Source: Zopfochytrium polystomum (lineage: Eukaryota > Chytridiomycota > Chytridiomycetes > Chytridiales > Chytridiaceae). From it: DNA of 64,000 bases. A model generated the notes under the pieces. The model worked only from the letters and a program-made list of their open reading frames with translations, ran no database searches and had not been told where the DNA came from. Shown piece by piece: positions 26,782 through 36,046 of the stretch. The stretch is taken from positions 1 to 64,000 of the forward strand of contig JAIVFJ010000013.1 of NCBI GenBank assembly GCA_025765615.1, read 5' to 3'. Numbering within the stretch: position 1 is the stretch's first letter; each line of letters starts with the position of its first letter. The translations under genes and the position numbers were made by a program.

Positions 26782-29006
26782 GGGGCAATTCCCTGGACCC
26801 TCCTCCAAGCTGCCCCTGTTTCATCACCACCACCAGCACCACAAACACCTCAGATTCCAAGCCCCACCAACTCACCATGGATGTCAAGATTCAACTCTCA
26901 CCCAAGTCAACCATCACAACCAAGGCCCTTATAGACTCTGGATCATCCTGCAACATCATTGATGCCACCCTTGCCAAGTCTTGTGCCATTCCTACGATCA
27001 AGAAATCCACACCCCTCAAGGTCCACTTTGCCAATCATGCTCTGTTCAAGGAAATCAGCCATGAAACCAAGCTAAACCTCCACATCCAAGACTTTCCACC
27101 ATCCATGGTCAATCTGGAAGTATTGGATCTTGGCTCACCCACATTCTCTGTCATCCTGGGATTACCATGGCTGCAAGCCCAGAACCCTGCCATTGATTGG
27201 GTCACTGGTCAAGTCCAACCTCCACCAATTGGAACAGTCACCCAACACTCAAGTCGAGCCCCCAAGTCTCATGCTCTCAAGCCCTTGATTCAAGATTCAC
27301 AGCCAGCCAAGACTCAAGTTCCACAGTTCACAGTTCACAGTCAAGATTCAAGTAGAGCTCAGAGAGCTCACAGTCATGGCCAAGACTCTAGTTCACAGAA
27401 CCCACAGTCAAAGATTCACGTACCACAGTTCACAGTCCACATTCAAGATTCAAGTTCCACCGCTCACGGTCTTTGCCAAGAACAGAACTCTCAGTCAAAG
27501 ATTCAAGAATCACAGTTCCCAGTCAAGAATTCAAGCCCCACCACTGATGAGCACAGAAGGACAGACCTTGCACCTGAAGGGGGAGATGGTTTCACCCCAC
27601 GATCCAAGGCACACCTTTCACTGCTTCCTGACAGTGTGTGGGCCCATGCTATTTCCAAGGACCCCAAGCCTCACAAGATTCAAATCAGCCAAGAAGAGGA
27701 AAAACTTGAGATACTCAAGACAAGGCATGATGCAGCAACCGCTGGACACCCAGGAGAGCACAAGACATATGAGCTTGTTTCCAGAGACTTCTACTGGCCA
27801 GGCATGAGGAAGTACATCAAGAACTATGTCAGCAGCTGTGAAACCTGTCAAAGAAACAAATCCAGCAGACACAAGCCCTATGGACTTCTGGAGCCCCTCC
27901 CAATTGCCATCAGCCCTTGGTCATCAATATCCATGGACTTCATTGTGAAACTGCCCCCATCCCATGGATTTGACTCTATCCTTGTTGTCATCTGCAGAAG
28001 GACAACGTTGGCCCATTTCATCCCCTGCACTGAGAATATAGATGCACAAGGAACAGCAGACCTGTTTTTGCAGCACATATTCAGGCTCCATGGGCTGCCT
28101 CAGTCAATCATCAGTGACAGAGGACCTCAGTTCAGATCTCAATTTTGGAAAGCACTCACAACAGCCCTTGGAATCAAGTCTCAACTGTCAACTGCTTATC
28201 ACCCTCAGACTGATGGACAAACAGAAAGAACAAACCAGACTCTGGAGCAGTATTTGAGGTGCTATGTCAGCTATCAACAGGATGATTGGCCCACCCTCCT
28301 TCCGCTGGCAGAATTTGCTCTCAACAATTCTCTCCACTCAAGCACCCAGCTATCTCCTTTCTTTGCAACCTATGGCTTCAATCCAAGAGGAGATCTTTTG
28401 GGACAAGAGACCCAATCCAATGTCCAAGCTCCTGCTGTGGCTTCACACTTGCATAAGCTCAAGATCATCAGCACCTTCCTGGACTCCACCCTGAAGCAAG
28501 CCCAAGAAGATGCCTCAAGATTCGCCAACACTCACAGAATGGACCATGACCTTGCTGTGGGTCAGCAAGTTTGGCTTCTGAGGAAGAACTTGCAGACCAA
28601 AAGACCAAGTCCCAAGCTAGACAACCTCAAGTTGGGACCTTTCAAGATCTTGGAGCAAATCAATCCAGTCACCTTCAAGCTGGATCTCCCTGCATCCATG
28701 AAGATCCACCCAGTTTTCCATGTCAGCCTTTTGGAGAAGTTTGTGGCCAATTCCATTCCAGGCAGAGTTGTTCCTCCTCCTCCTCCAGTTGAGGTAGAAG
28801 GTGAAGAGGAATTTGAGGTTGAACAAATCTTGGATGCCAAGTGGTTTGGAAGGACACTCAAGTTCCTTGTGAAGTGGAAAGGTTACTCAGATGCTGACAA
28901 CACCTGGGAACCTGAGTTAAACCTCACTCACTGCCAAGACCTTCTGCTCAAGTTCAAGACCAGGTACCCCACCAAGTTGCAGAAGAGGCCTAAAAGGGGG
29001 AGATGA
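26697..29006 (+). CDS. pol: Pol lacking reverse transcriptase: protease, integrase, chromodomain
   Basis: This 769-codon frame lies in -1 relative to gag and overlaps it by 85 nt. It is probably entered by frameshift at 26,760 and not from its own ATG. Protease lies at residues 61-160 with the ALIDSGSS active site (DSG at 80-82). A linker at about 175-300 is rich in Gln/Asp/Ser repeats (VPQFTVHSQDSS occurs twice in variant form). The integrase follows: HHCC finger with H344, H351 or H355, C381 and C384, then D414, D474 and E510, the last two giving the D,D35E spacing. A chromodomain near the C-terminus (FEVEQIL, LVKWKGY, NTWEPE) is of the type that binds methylated histone H3. Between protease and integrase the entire RT-RNase H block is absent. 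Confidence 0.95.
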   Translation: MFLLWLQGACCQGLPKEEAPKLPGPGSLRGNSLDPPPSCPCFITTTSTTNTSDSKPHQLTMDVKIQLSPKSTITTKALIDSGSSCNIIDATLAKSCAIPTIKKSTPLKVHFANHALFKEISHETKLNLHIQDFPPSMVNLEVLDLGSPTFSVILGLPWLQAQNPAIDWVTGQVQPPPIGTVTQHSSRAPKSHALKPLIQDSQPAKTQVPQFTVHSQDSSRAQRAHSHGQDSSSQNPQSKIHVPQFTVHIQDSSSTAHGLCQEQNSQSKIQESQFPVKNSSPTTDEHRRTDLAPEGGDGFTPRSKAHLSLLPDSVWAHAISKDPKPHKIQISQEEEKLEILKTRHDAATAGHPGEHKTYELVSRDFYWPGMRKYIKNYVSSCETCQRNKSSRHKPYGLLEPLPIAISPWSSISMDFIVKLPPSHGFDSILVVICRRTTLAHFIPCTENIDAQGTADLFLQHIFRLHGLPQSIISDRGPQFRSQFWKALTTALGIKSQLSTAYHPQTDGQTERTNQTLEQYLRCYVSYQQDDWPTLLPLAEFALNNSLHSSTQLSPFFATYGFNPRGDLLGQETQSNVQAPAVASHLHKLKIISTFLDSTLKQAQEDASRFANTHRMDHDLAVGQQVWLLRKNLQTKRPSPKLDNLKLGPFKILEQINPVTFKLDLPASMKIHPVFHVSLLEKFVANSIPGRVVPPPPPVEVEGEEEFEVEQILDAKWFGRTLKFLVKWKGYSDADNTWEPELNLTHCQDLLLKFKTRYPTKLQKRPKRGR
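26754..26799 (+). promoter_or_regulatory. Programmed -1 frameshift signal
   Basis: The slippery heptamer C CCA AAC (26,754-26,760) is in the gag frame. A 5-nt spacer follows, then an 8-bp perfect stem GGTCCAGG (26,766-26,773) / CCTGGACC (26,792-26,799). The gag stop codon is in the loop. A -1 slip leads exactly into the pol frame. Confidence 0.8.
28992..29003 (+). promoter_or_regulatory. Polypurine tract
   Basis: AAAAGGGGGAGA, three bases before the 3' LTR. It also encodes the last pol residues; the pol TGA is at 29,004-29,006. Confidence 0.85.
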
Positions 29007-29359
29007 TGTTATGAATCACCCTCTGGAAACCTCTGGAACCTTCTAGAACATTCCTTCATGGAACCTTCTGGAACCTTCTGGAACCTTCTAGAACATTCCT
29101 TCATGGAACCTTGTGGAACCTTCTGGAACCTTCTTTGCTTTCCTGACTTGTCTTGTTGTCATTGGTATCATTGGTATCATTGTATTACTAATTGCTCTTT
29201 CTGGAACTTTCTTTGGGTCTTGACAAGGAAGACTCTCAAAAGGTATAAAAGGGGGATGGGGGACCTGTCCCATCCCTCAAGTGAATTATTGTTTCCAATA
29301 CAATCATCACTCCTCTCAGTTCCTTGTCTGCCTTGTCCTGTCCTGCCCTGTTCCTGACA
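29007..29359 (+). repeat. 3' LTR of the chromovirus
   Basis: 353 bp, with no difference from the 5' LTR that I could find. The heat-shock-element array is at 29,026-29,134. Confidence 0.95.
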
Positions 29360-29364
29360 CTTTT

Positions 29365-29749
29365 GGGTTGCATCTGTAACCCTTGCGGGCACCCAACACT
29401 GTGGCCACAATAGGGATCTCAAATTTTTCTACCCAGCCACCAGGAACCAGTAACTGCCAATTTGAAACCACAGGTTTTGTTTGTCAGACCTTGCAGTCAT
29501 TTCTACGGATCCAAATCAATAGAATATCCGGTCATTTGGTCTCCTTTATTGTATTGTTGATCAAGTGGCTGGATACCTGGCCACCGATATCGAGTCGCTG
29601 GTTCGATTCCCTGAGACATGTGAAAATAGACTCGACACCCAGAAATATTAGAGTATTGCTATCATTACTAATTCTGGCATGCAAGAAAGTGGAGACTTGA
29701 CCTCCACTAGAGCAGATTGGGCGGACGCGGGTACTGCCCACATCCGTCG
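29365..29749. other. Non-coding flank, tRNA-like B-box
   Basis: AT-rich sequence with a GGTTCGATTCC box at about 29,600 and an AAGTGGCTGGA box 35 nt before it, but no cloverleaf. It could be a decayed tRNA-derived short element. No gene seen. Confidence 0.35.
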
Positions 29750-30229
29750 TCACGAATATTGTCCAGTCACAGTTAAAAAAAGAACAGATATGCAGGCGAA
29801 GAAGGTCCATATCGAAAAGCTGTCAAGGCAGATTGAGGGGGCAAGCAGCAGCAACCAGCGAGGGGTTCGAAAGGCGAACGGAAGCCCCGAGATGCAGTGC
29901 GTGGCGCAATCCGTCAGGCCCTGCCAGCAGTTTGATTCTTCGTTGTCGGCCTTGCCGTGTCTCCCATCCGAGTCTATGGCTCCCTGCTGTGGGTTGGTTC
30001 TGATAAAGCGGTGCTCGACTGCCACCACCACCTTCATTGAAAAGTAGCCAACAGCAAGTCCGGTGGCAAGGATGATGGAGGCGGCGAGATGCTGGTGGCT
30101 GAGAACGCCGATTGAAGTGGCCGACCAGGTGCACGAGGAGTTGTGGCTTAGCGAGCGTACATTCAGTCTGTCTATCTGTCCGCCTGTCTCCCCAAACCGA
30201 CCGATGTCTCTCCCCTTCACTGTCGTCAT
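29750..30229 (-). pseudogene. Degenerate paralogue of the multi-pass membrane protein
   Basis: Aligns with the middle of the gene at 30,399-31,703. CISGLPFAFRTPRWLLLLAP and ICLDSFSIWTFFACISVLFL correspond to CIAKMPWVLRNPRWLPLLVA and ALDIFCFGSLISFIISVP there. The amino-terminal and C-terminal thirds are missing and the surroundings show no splice solution. Probably a decayed tandem copy. Confidence 0.65.
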
Positions 30230-30398
30230 TGTCGTACACTCAGCCCTTGCACGTTTGCACCCTGCAGTCCCCCCTCATCTCATTGAAGATCGACGGCAAC
30301 ACGGCTGCGAGCAAAAAAAAAAAAATATGCTTGACCGTCTGAGGTTTTTTATTTCCCAATTCGAAGCACCCAAAAAGCAAAGAATGAACGACGCACAA

Positions 30399-31703
30399 TC
30401 AAAGATGCCCGCCATTTGGGAGCGACCACAACACCTCCAGCGGCTGCTTCGGATGGAAACTTCCCAAATTGAGCCCACGGCAATCCCTATAGTCCGTCGA
30501 CGGGCACCACGCCATTTTGAGCGGAAAGGAGGGCGCACCGGCGTCAAAGTATATGAGGAGGCCGACGATGCAAGGACAAATAAACCTCGCGATCGGGTCT
30601 CTGATAGTGATGTAGGCGCCGATAGCGCAGAGCCAGGTCACAAAGGTGATAATAGCGTATAAAACTGTGTAGCCGATTGTTGAGCCAGTGTCTGCCACCG
30701 TGCACGCAAAGACAGTGGTGGAGTTCAGGACGGCGCCGCCCCCGACAGGAAGCGGTATACCCGCTGGCGGCGGGCCGCACTTGGTTACAGTTCCGGAAAA
30801 AGCGGTGAGACCCATGTCAAAGTCTATGCGGGAGTAGATGGTGTTCGGGCGAATGGTTGATGGGGTGGCGATCGGCTCGTATTGCAGGGTGTCGTTGAGC
30901 TGGAGGACGGCGGGGAGCCCCTTTTTGGCAACTGCAGCGGTCCCAACCATTGCAACGAGGACGAGGAGGGCTGAGCCAGCCAAGAAGCGCAGGATCTCAC
31001 CCTCGTGAGGGAATTCGGTGGGTGGTGGCGGAATTTTCGGCGTGTGGGCGAGGAGATACGAATAGGAGCGGGGAAGAATGAGAGCGATCGCGCAGGCGAA
31101 AATGAGGTAGGTGGGGAAAGCCGGACTGGAGGGAACGGAAATAATGAAGGAGATCAGGGATCCGAAGCAAAAAATGTCGAGGGCCAAGGTAGCCACGAGC
31201 AGAGGCAGCCATCTGGGGTTCCGCAGGACCCATGGCATCTTTGCGATGCAGTTCGTCAGGCAGTTCCAGTCGCTGAGGACCGACTCGCCGCCATCGTCAT
31301 TGCCAGCGACCGCATCGTATTCTTGGCTGGGCGTGCTGGGGAGACGCAGGCTTGCGACCTCGGCGTGGAGCGACAAATAGGCGGCACAAAAGCCGGCGGC
31401 CACGACAAGCACGGCTAGCAGAAGGTTATCGCCGAGGCCAAGGGACGCGACGGCGATGAGACTTGGTGCGTAGACGGTGGAGACCTCTGAATCGAAGATG
31501 AGGCGATCGCCGATTGGGGAAGAGGAGGTTGGAGCGGGTAAAGAGAAGTTGCTCGGGAAGGCGAGCGCGGCTGAGGGGAAAGAGGTTGCCATAACGAGAA
31601 AGGTGGCGGCGGCAAGCAAGCTCGGCCGAGCAGCTTCGTGCACGGTAGAGTCGCCTCTGGCGTTGGTTTTGGCTGTTGTGACGGTGGCGATTTTCGCGAT
31701 CAT
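30399..31703 (-). CDS. Multi-pass membrane protein of unknown function
   Basis: A 434-codon open frame starting MIAKIATVTTAK. An alternative start (MATSFPSAALA) lies 38 codons downstream. Hydrophobic segments are visible at ARPSLLAAATFLVMATSF, DNLLLAVLVVAAGFCAAYLS, WLPLLVATLALDIFCFGSLI, FLAGSALLVLVAMVGTAAVA, GYTVLYAIITFVTWLCAIGA and FICPCIVGLLIYF. A ~90-residue Pro/Cys-containing loop precedes the last two. The last ~45 residues are not hydrophobic and could be intron read-through. I do not recognise the family. The two flanking degenerate copies indicate a local tandem family that mostly decayed. Confidence 0.65.
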   Translation of the reverse strand: MIAKIATVTTAKTNARGDSTVHEAARPSLLAAATFLVMATSFPSAALAFPSNFSLPAPTSSSPIGDRLIFDSEVSTVYAPSLIAVASLGLGDNLLLAVLVVAAGFCAAYLSLHAEVASLRLPSTPSQEYDAVAGNDDGGESVLSDWNCLTNCIAKMPWVLRNPRWLPLLVATLALDIFCFGSLISFIISVPSSPAFPTYLIFACAIALILPRSYSYLLAHTPKIPPPPTEFPHEGEILRFLAGSALLVLVAMVGTAAVAKKGLPAVLQLNDTLQYEPIATPSTIRPNTIYSRIDFDMGLTAFSGTVTKCGPPPAGIPLPVGGGAVLNSTTVFACTVADTGSTIGYTVLYAIITFVTWLCAIGAYITIRDPIARFICPCIVGLLIYFDAGAPSFPLKMAWCPSTDYRDCRGLNLGSFHPKQPLEVLWSLPNGGHL

Positions 31704-32143
31704 GGTGCTGATGCAGGAGCAGGTAGTGGAGCGGGGCGATGGTCTGAGGGTCGCCGGCTTGCTGGTTGCTGTGCGGTGGCTGCTGGTGTGCAGGTTTTAT
31801 GGACGGTGCAGAAGGAGAGACACTCACGCTGAGCCACCAAGAGAAAAGTGTCTCTCCTGCGACTGGGCATTCCGCTTTCGAATTACCGCGACTCGTGAAG
31901 CAACCCAAGTTCGATACGGCAATGGTATTTTATCCATCGGTAACGGCGGTAGGAAACGGGGACGGTGTGAGGAAATAGAAGAATAAAAAGGGAAGAAAAT
32001 AATGTAGGATCAACCCCGCACGTTGTTAGGTACTACAGCGTTGCTCGTTTTGCTCGGTCCATCCTCTTATTCCTCCGCATCTTACTTTTCCGTAAATCAA
32101 ACAAAATGTTTTCCATCACTTCGAATCACTGGACACGCCGGCA
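31704..32143. other. Intergenic between divergent genes
   Basis: Upstream region of the membrane-protein gene and of the ankyrin pseudogene. No ORF with coding bias. Confidence 0.4.
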
Positions 32144-33084
32144 TTGTTCACGGCACCGCTCACAGCTGCTGACCTTCGCTCAGTCGTTTCCAAACTGGCT
32201 TCCATCAATGCGCCGATCATCGACGCCGGCAGATCCACGGCTATCCATCTCGCCGCCGAGATCGGGGATCTTGAATTGGTGGAGACGCTCATCGGCATGG
32301 GCGCAGACTCCTCGCTGCGAACGAGAGACGGGTCGACTCCGCTGTGGCGACGCGCGCTGGCTACCTAGACGTTGCTTTCAGACTTACCGACAGGACAAGA
32401 GCCGTGGACGCCGACGTTCTTGCAGATCACCAGCTTTTTCCGTCCCGAAACTACCGTCGAGGACGGCGGCTTCACGCCGCTCCTGCTTCCAGCGCTGCCC
32501 GGTCAGCTAAAGGCGGTCATGTTGCTGGTTGAGCTCGGGGCGGACGTCAATGCTGCTTCGGTCTGGAACGGCGTTGTCTTCTGCATAGTCGACTCGATAT
32601 GGTCCAGTGGCTTTGTCAATAAGCCGGTGCCGAGTTCCTTCAAGCCGGTTTCCCTCGCCCACTTAGGGCGACATGTCGCTCAGGGCACGCTCGCGTTGTG
32701 GAGTATCTGCTTGACCAAAGGATGATTGACGACTTGGAAGAAATGTTGGCGTCCGGTGCTACCACGCATCACGAGACAGTTTTGGACCTGCTTCTTCACC
32801 GTGTGTCCGGTGCCGTCACTTGTGAGGACAAAAATGTTGCCGCCAAGGCCAAACGTTTCTCTCTGACTCAAGCGAATAGGTCCGGTCAACTTCGGAGCCT
32901 GGAGAAGTTGCTGGAGCATGACGCTCCAGTGGACCCGCAGGAAACTGGCGGTATAACTGCACTGCACTGGGCCTGCATCTACGGGCAGATTGAAGACGTG
33001 AAAGCGCTCCTAGACGCTGGCGCAAACGTTGAAACAACGTACAATGACGGCGTCGGTCGTATGAGACGATTGACTTCGCTGTAA
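32144..33084 (+). pseudogene. Ankyrin-repeat protein, frameshifted
   Basis: Ankyrin units are spread over different frames. AIHLAAEIGDLELVETLIGM and DSSLRTRDGSTPLW lie in one frame to 32,343. GYLDVAFRLTDRT follows in another, then GFTPLLLPALPGQLKAVMLL with GADVNAASVWNG back in the first. Finally GITALHWACIYGQIEDVKAL with DAGANVETTYNDG ends at 33,084. At least two frame changes and an internal TAG (32,366) are needed. I see no splice sites that repair it, so it is most likely a pseudogene. Confidence 0.7.
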
Positions 33085-33249
33085 ATGACGAAAAGCAAGA
33101 AATTTGTTCAGTACTTGAATTGCTTTCGAAAGCAATGACGCCTAAATTCATTAGACGGTGATCTATTAGGGTTAGTAAGCCTGAGTGCACCTCAGAAACA
33201 CGGATGCGAAGAGGGAGGTGTCAGTTCTAGGAACAAAGTCTCAGGAGTT

Positions 33250-33660
33250 TGCATTTACGTTTTGCGGCAGACAAACTCCCGTAGGAGTTGCCACGGTGCT
33301 TGTTCGCGAATCCGTAATATTTTTATTCGTACTAACCCTGATCCCATGCAAAAGACGTCCTGCCACGCGGGTTGCGCAGCGTCCATGGTAGTCTTGCGGG
33401 CCCGCTTTGTCAGCAAGTGTTTGGTGACGTCTTTGCTGTTGTCGTCTGCGCATTCTTCTTGGTCGGTACCATCCTGCTCGGTACTGGTAGAGGAAAGGCG
33501 CTGGTTTGCACTAGTAGCCCTCACGTAAAGGCGGCCGTGGCAAGGCCGGCAGCGAGGACGAGCAGGGCCAGGAGTTCATGCTCGCCGGGACCGAGAGAGG
33601 CGCAGCGATGAGGATTGGTGCGTACACAGTTGGAGAGGCCTCTTCGTCCATCTGCGGAGG
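33250..33660 (-). pseudogene. Second degenerate membrane-protein paralogue
   Basis: Fragments of the same family as 30,399-31,703 in shifting frames. TVYAPILIAASLG matches TVYAPSLIAVASLG, a hydrophobic LLALLVLAAGLATAAF matches LLAVLVVAAGFCAAYL, and LPWTLRNPR matches MPWVLRNPR. No continuous ORF remains. Confidence 0.6.
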
Positions 33661-34597
33661 GTAAGTCATCGCAGAAATGCCAATGCCGCGACCGATCGAA
33701 TACGTGGTTATGACGCAAAAACACCCGATCGCCCAGCCGCACCCGGTCCATACCCGCTTACCATTTCTGCATGATCCGTGCCGCTTTCATCTACTGTACA
33801 TCTGTGACATATTCGCCTTGCCAAGATCCACCACCGTGGAGCGCATCCACAGAAGGAGGCCCGTCGTCGTTGGCGACACTGACCCTGGCGGTTGACACCA
33901 CCAACCAGATCGCGAACGAGACCGGCCGCTTGATGCACGTGCTCGGATCAACAAGGCCGGCATCGTCATCGCGTGTGCCACTTCGTACGTTCGCCCCTTA
34001 GAAATTCGGCGGACCCGCCCCTACTGCTCTCTCCTGTTTCTTTGAAAGCCTCGACCTTTTCCGCCCGCGCTGCGCAAAAATGAATTCAAATTTTGAGCCG
34101 CTCCTCCTCCTTCTGCTCCTCCTCGTCCATCTGCGTTACCGCCGCCACCCTCCCCACTGTTGCATATCGCGGTCGGGGCCTTGTAGAGACACCCTCCCGT
34201 ACTTCGGATCGGCTGGCGCCTTGCGGCGCCACCCCTCGTAATTTGGGTTTTCTGTTCGGCAGGGGGCGCGACTAGCCCCTTTGACGAAATAGGGACGTGT
34301 GGTGGTCCCCATTTTCGTGTGGTGTTGTTGTGGGTCAAGCAAGGCCTCTTGTTTTGGCAAGCGTTGTTTGTCTGTATTTTTTTTTGTTTTTCCTCTTCTT
34401 TTTTTTGTTTTCTTTTGGGATACCCAGCCACCAGCGCAGCCACAAATCTGTTCCCAGCCATCAATCAAAGCCCAGCCACACTTTCAAGCTAGCAGCATCA
34501 GGCGACAGACAGTCAGAAACAGAACGACACGACAGAGGAAGACCGACAAAGAATAATCGCCCACCTCCTCTTCTCCCCCCTTCCCTCAAAGCAAACA
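33661..34597. other. Intergenic, promoter region of the WW-repeat gene
   Basis: No supported gene. A long T-rich stretch (34,375-34,415) and a C-rich CT block just before the ATG at 34,598 resemble a fungal leader. Confidence 0.45.
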
Positions 34598-35341
34598 ATG
34601 GACTCAAACGATCCGTTCCACCCAGACCGCGCCTCGCCTTCCTGCTGCTCCAACTCCAACTGCGCCGACCCCGCCACCCGCCGCCTCTTCTTCCCGTTCC
34701 CCGCCGCAGACCTCCTCTGCCGCTTCCTAGCCCCCTCCGACGCCTTCCGCCTCGCGACACTCCTCCGCCTGCGCTTCCGCCAAGCCGAAGCCTACCTCAC
34801 CCTGCGCCCTTACGCCGCCGGTCACCCGCCCGAGCTCGACCCCCCCAGCGCCGCAGGCTACGTCCAGCTGCTCGACCTCCTCCTGTGGTACTTTCGACTC
34901 GTCCGCTCCGCGCGCCGGCTGCGTTACACCACGACCGCGCTCTGGCGCCTGCGGCCGCGGTACTCGGTTGAAGCGATGCGCGCGGCGAGCGAGAGGGGCC
35001 ACGTGCGCGTGCTGCAGTGGTGGCGCGACTGCGGGCTGGAGGTCGCGTGCTGCGCGCAAGGCGCTATGGAAGCTGCGAGCGCGAACGGCCATGTGGATGT
35101 GCTGGAGTGGTGGCGGCGGTGCGGACTGCCGCTGCGGTTCTCTTCCTCGGCGGACGCCGCCCTCGGCATGGCGAAGAGGAATGGGCACGCAGCCGTGGTG
35201 CAGTGGTGGATGGACAGCGGGCTGCTTGGTGGTGAGAAGAGCGGCAGAGGCGGTGCCGACGACGAAAACGAACACGACAATGGCGAACGCGGAAAGAAGA
35301 CGGTGAGACGGAAAGAAGACCGTGAGACACCGGTGGTTTGA
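34598..35341 (+). CDS. F-box-like protein with WW/ankyrin-type repeats
   Basis: A single-exon, 247-residue protein. Residues 30-70 form an F-box-like helix set (FPFPAADLLCRFLAPSDAFR, LATLLRLRFRQAE). A helical linker (YVQLLDLLLWYFRLVRSAR) follows, then three repeats 'HVxVLxWWRxCGLxxxxxxxAMxAA' (RVLQWWRDCGLEV, DVLEWWRRCGLPL, AVVQWWMDSGLL). A charged, disordered tail ends it. It is much shorter than the eight-repeat relative at 15,603-16,949, so repeat number varies by unequal exchange. F-box-like N-termini suggest a ubiquitin-ligase adaptor, but substrate and activity are unknown. GC-rich codons and an intact frame indicate a live gene. Confidence 0.85.
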   Translation: MDSNDPFHPDRASPSCCSNSNCADPATRRLFFPFPAADLLCRFLAPSDAFRLATLLRLRFRQAEAYLTLRPYAAGHPPELDPPSAAGYVQLLDLLLWYFRLVRSARRLRYTTTALWRLRPRYSVEAMRAASERGHVRVLQWWRDCGLEVACCAQGAMEAASANGHVDVLEWWRRCGLPLRFSSSADAALGMAKRNGHAAVVQWWMDSGLLGGEKSGRGGADDENEHDNGERGKKTVRRKEDRETPVV

Positions 35342-36046
35342 TTCGTGCGCCAACGAAACTACTAGCACAAGTTGCCGTTGTGTTTGAGGGTGGATGTCCC
35401 CAAAAGGGGTGCGAGGACACTGCGTGATCTGCAATAAATTTAACACACAATTTCGAAGTGAGGATGATCCAGTTAAGGCGACACGCCCCCAGACAAAAAT
35501 CGCGTGCGATGCGGTTCGATGGGGAGGAACGGCCTCGGTCGGCCGTTTAACGTTCATAGTGGAATTTTCAAAGTCGGATAGGAATAGCTCTCTCCATTGC
35601 CCATCATGGGCTACACCAGACTGATCTCCGACCCGTTTTGGGCGAAAATAAAAAAAAGAAGCACTCGGCGGGTAGCCACAAGGACGCCAATCAACCACCC
35701 CGACAACCGCTTCGAGCAAAACCCATCAAGCGATCCGGGCGTATCGCCCTCCACCAAGAATCACGCAATCAGTCAAGCGCGAAGCACAAATGCGAGTGGC
35801 GTTGTTTTTCGAATGCCCAAGGGCCAGTTGAGTGAAGTGAGTGAGTGGAGGAGTGACGCGATCGGCTCGCACGCCGACGAAATGAGATTCGATCAAAGCA
35901 CGAAGTCCCAGTGAAGCCCCGGAGGTGCACCCTAAAGAAGACAAAAATACAACAACAGCGACCGAGAGCCGGAAAACGGAGAGTAGAACTTCCAAACGTC
36001 GCGAGCGCAACTTCCTCCCTCACTCCCCTCCTCCGCTCCGCGGCGC
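35342..36046. other. Intergenic
   Basis: No supported gene between the WW-repeat gene and the 3' end of the transporter gene. A short A-rich block is present near 35,645. Confidence 0.45.

Larger units (their letters stand above)
25465..29359 (+). mobile_element. RT-less Ty3/gypsy chromovirus, intact LTRs
   Basis: A 3,895-bp LTR retrotransposon with 353-bp LTRs that look identical by eye and a 5-bp target-site duplication CTTTT (25,460-25,464 and 29,360-29,364). Order: 5' LTR, 11-nt self-priming site, gag, -1 frameshift signal, protease, repeat-rich linker, integrase, chromodomain, polypurine tract, 3' LTR. Reverse transcriptase and RNase H (~450 residues in relatives) are missing, yet the pol frame is open throughout. 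Identical LTRs mean recent insertion, so RT was probably supplied in trans. Confidence 0.95.

Noticed and set aside
29540..29620. tRNA-like A-box and B-box (AAGTGGCTGGA ... GGTTCGATTCC)
   Set aside because: The T stem does not pair and no acceptor stem exists. It may be a decayed tRNA-derived element but is not a tRNA gene.
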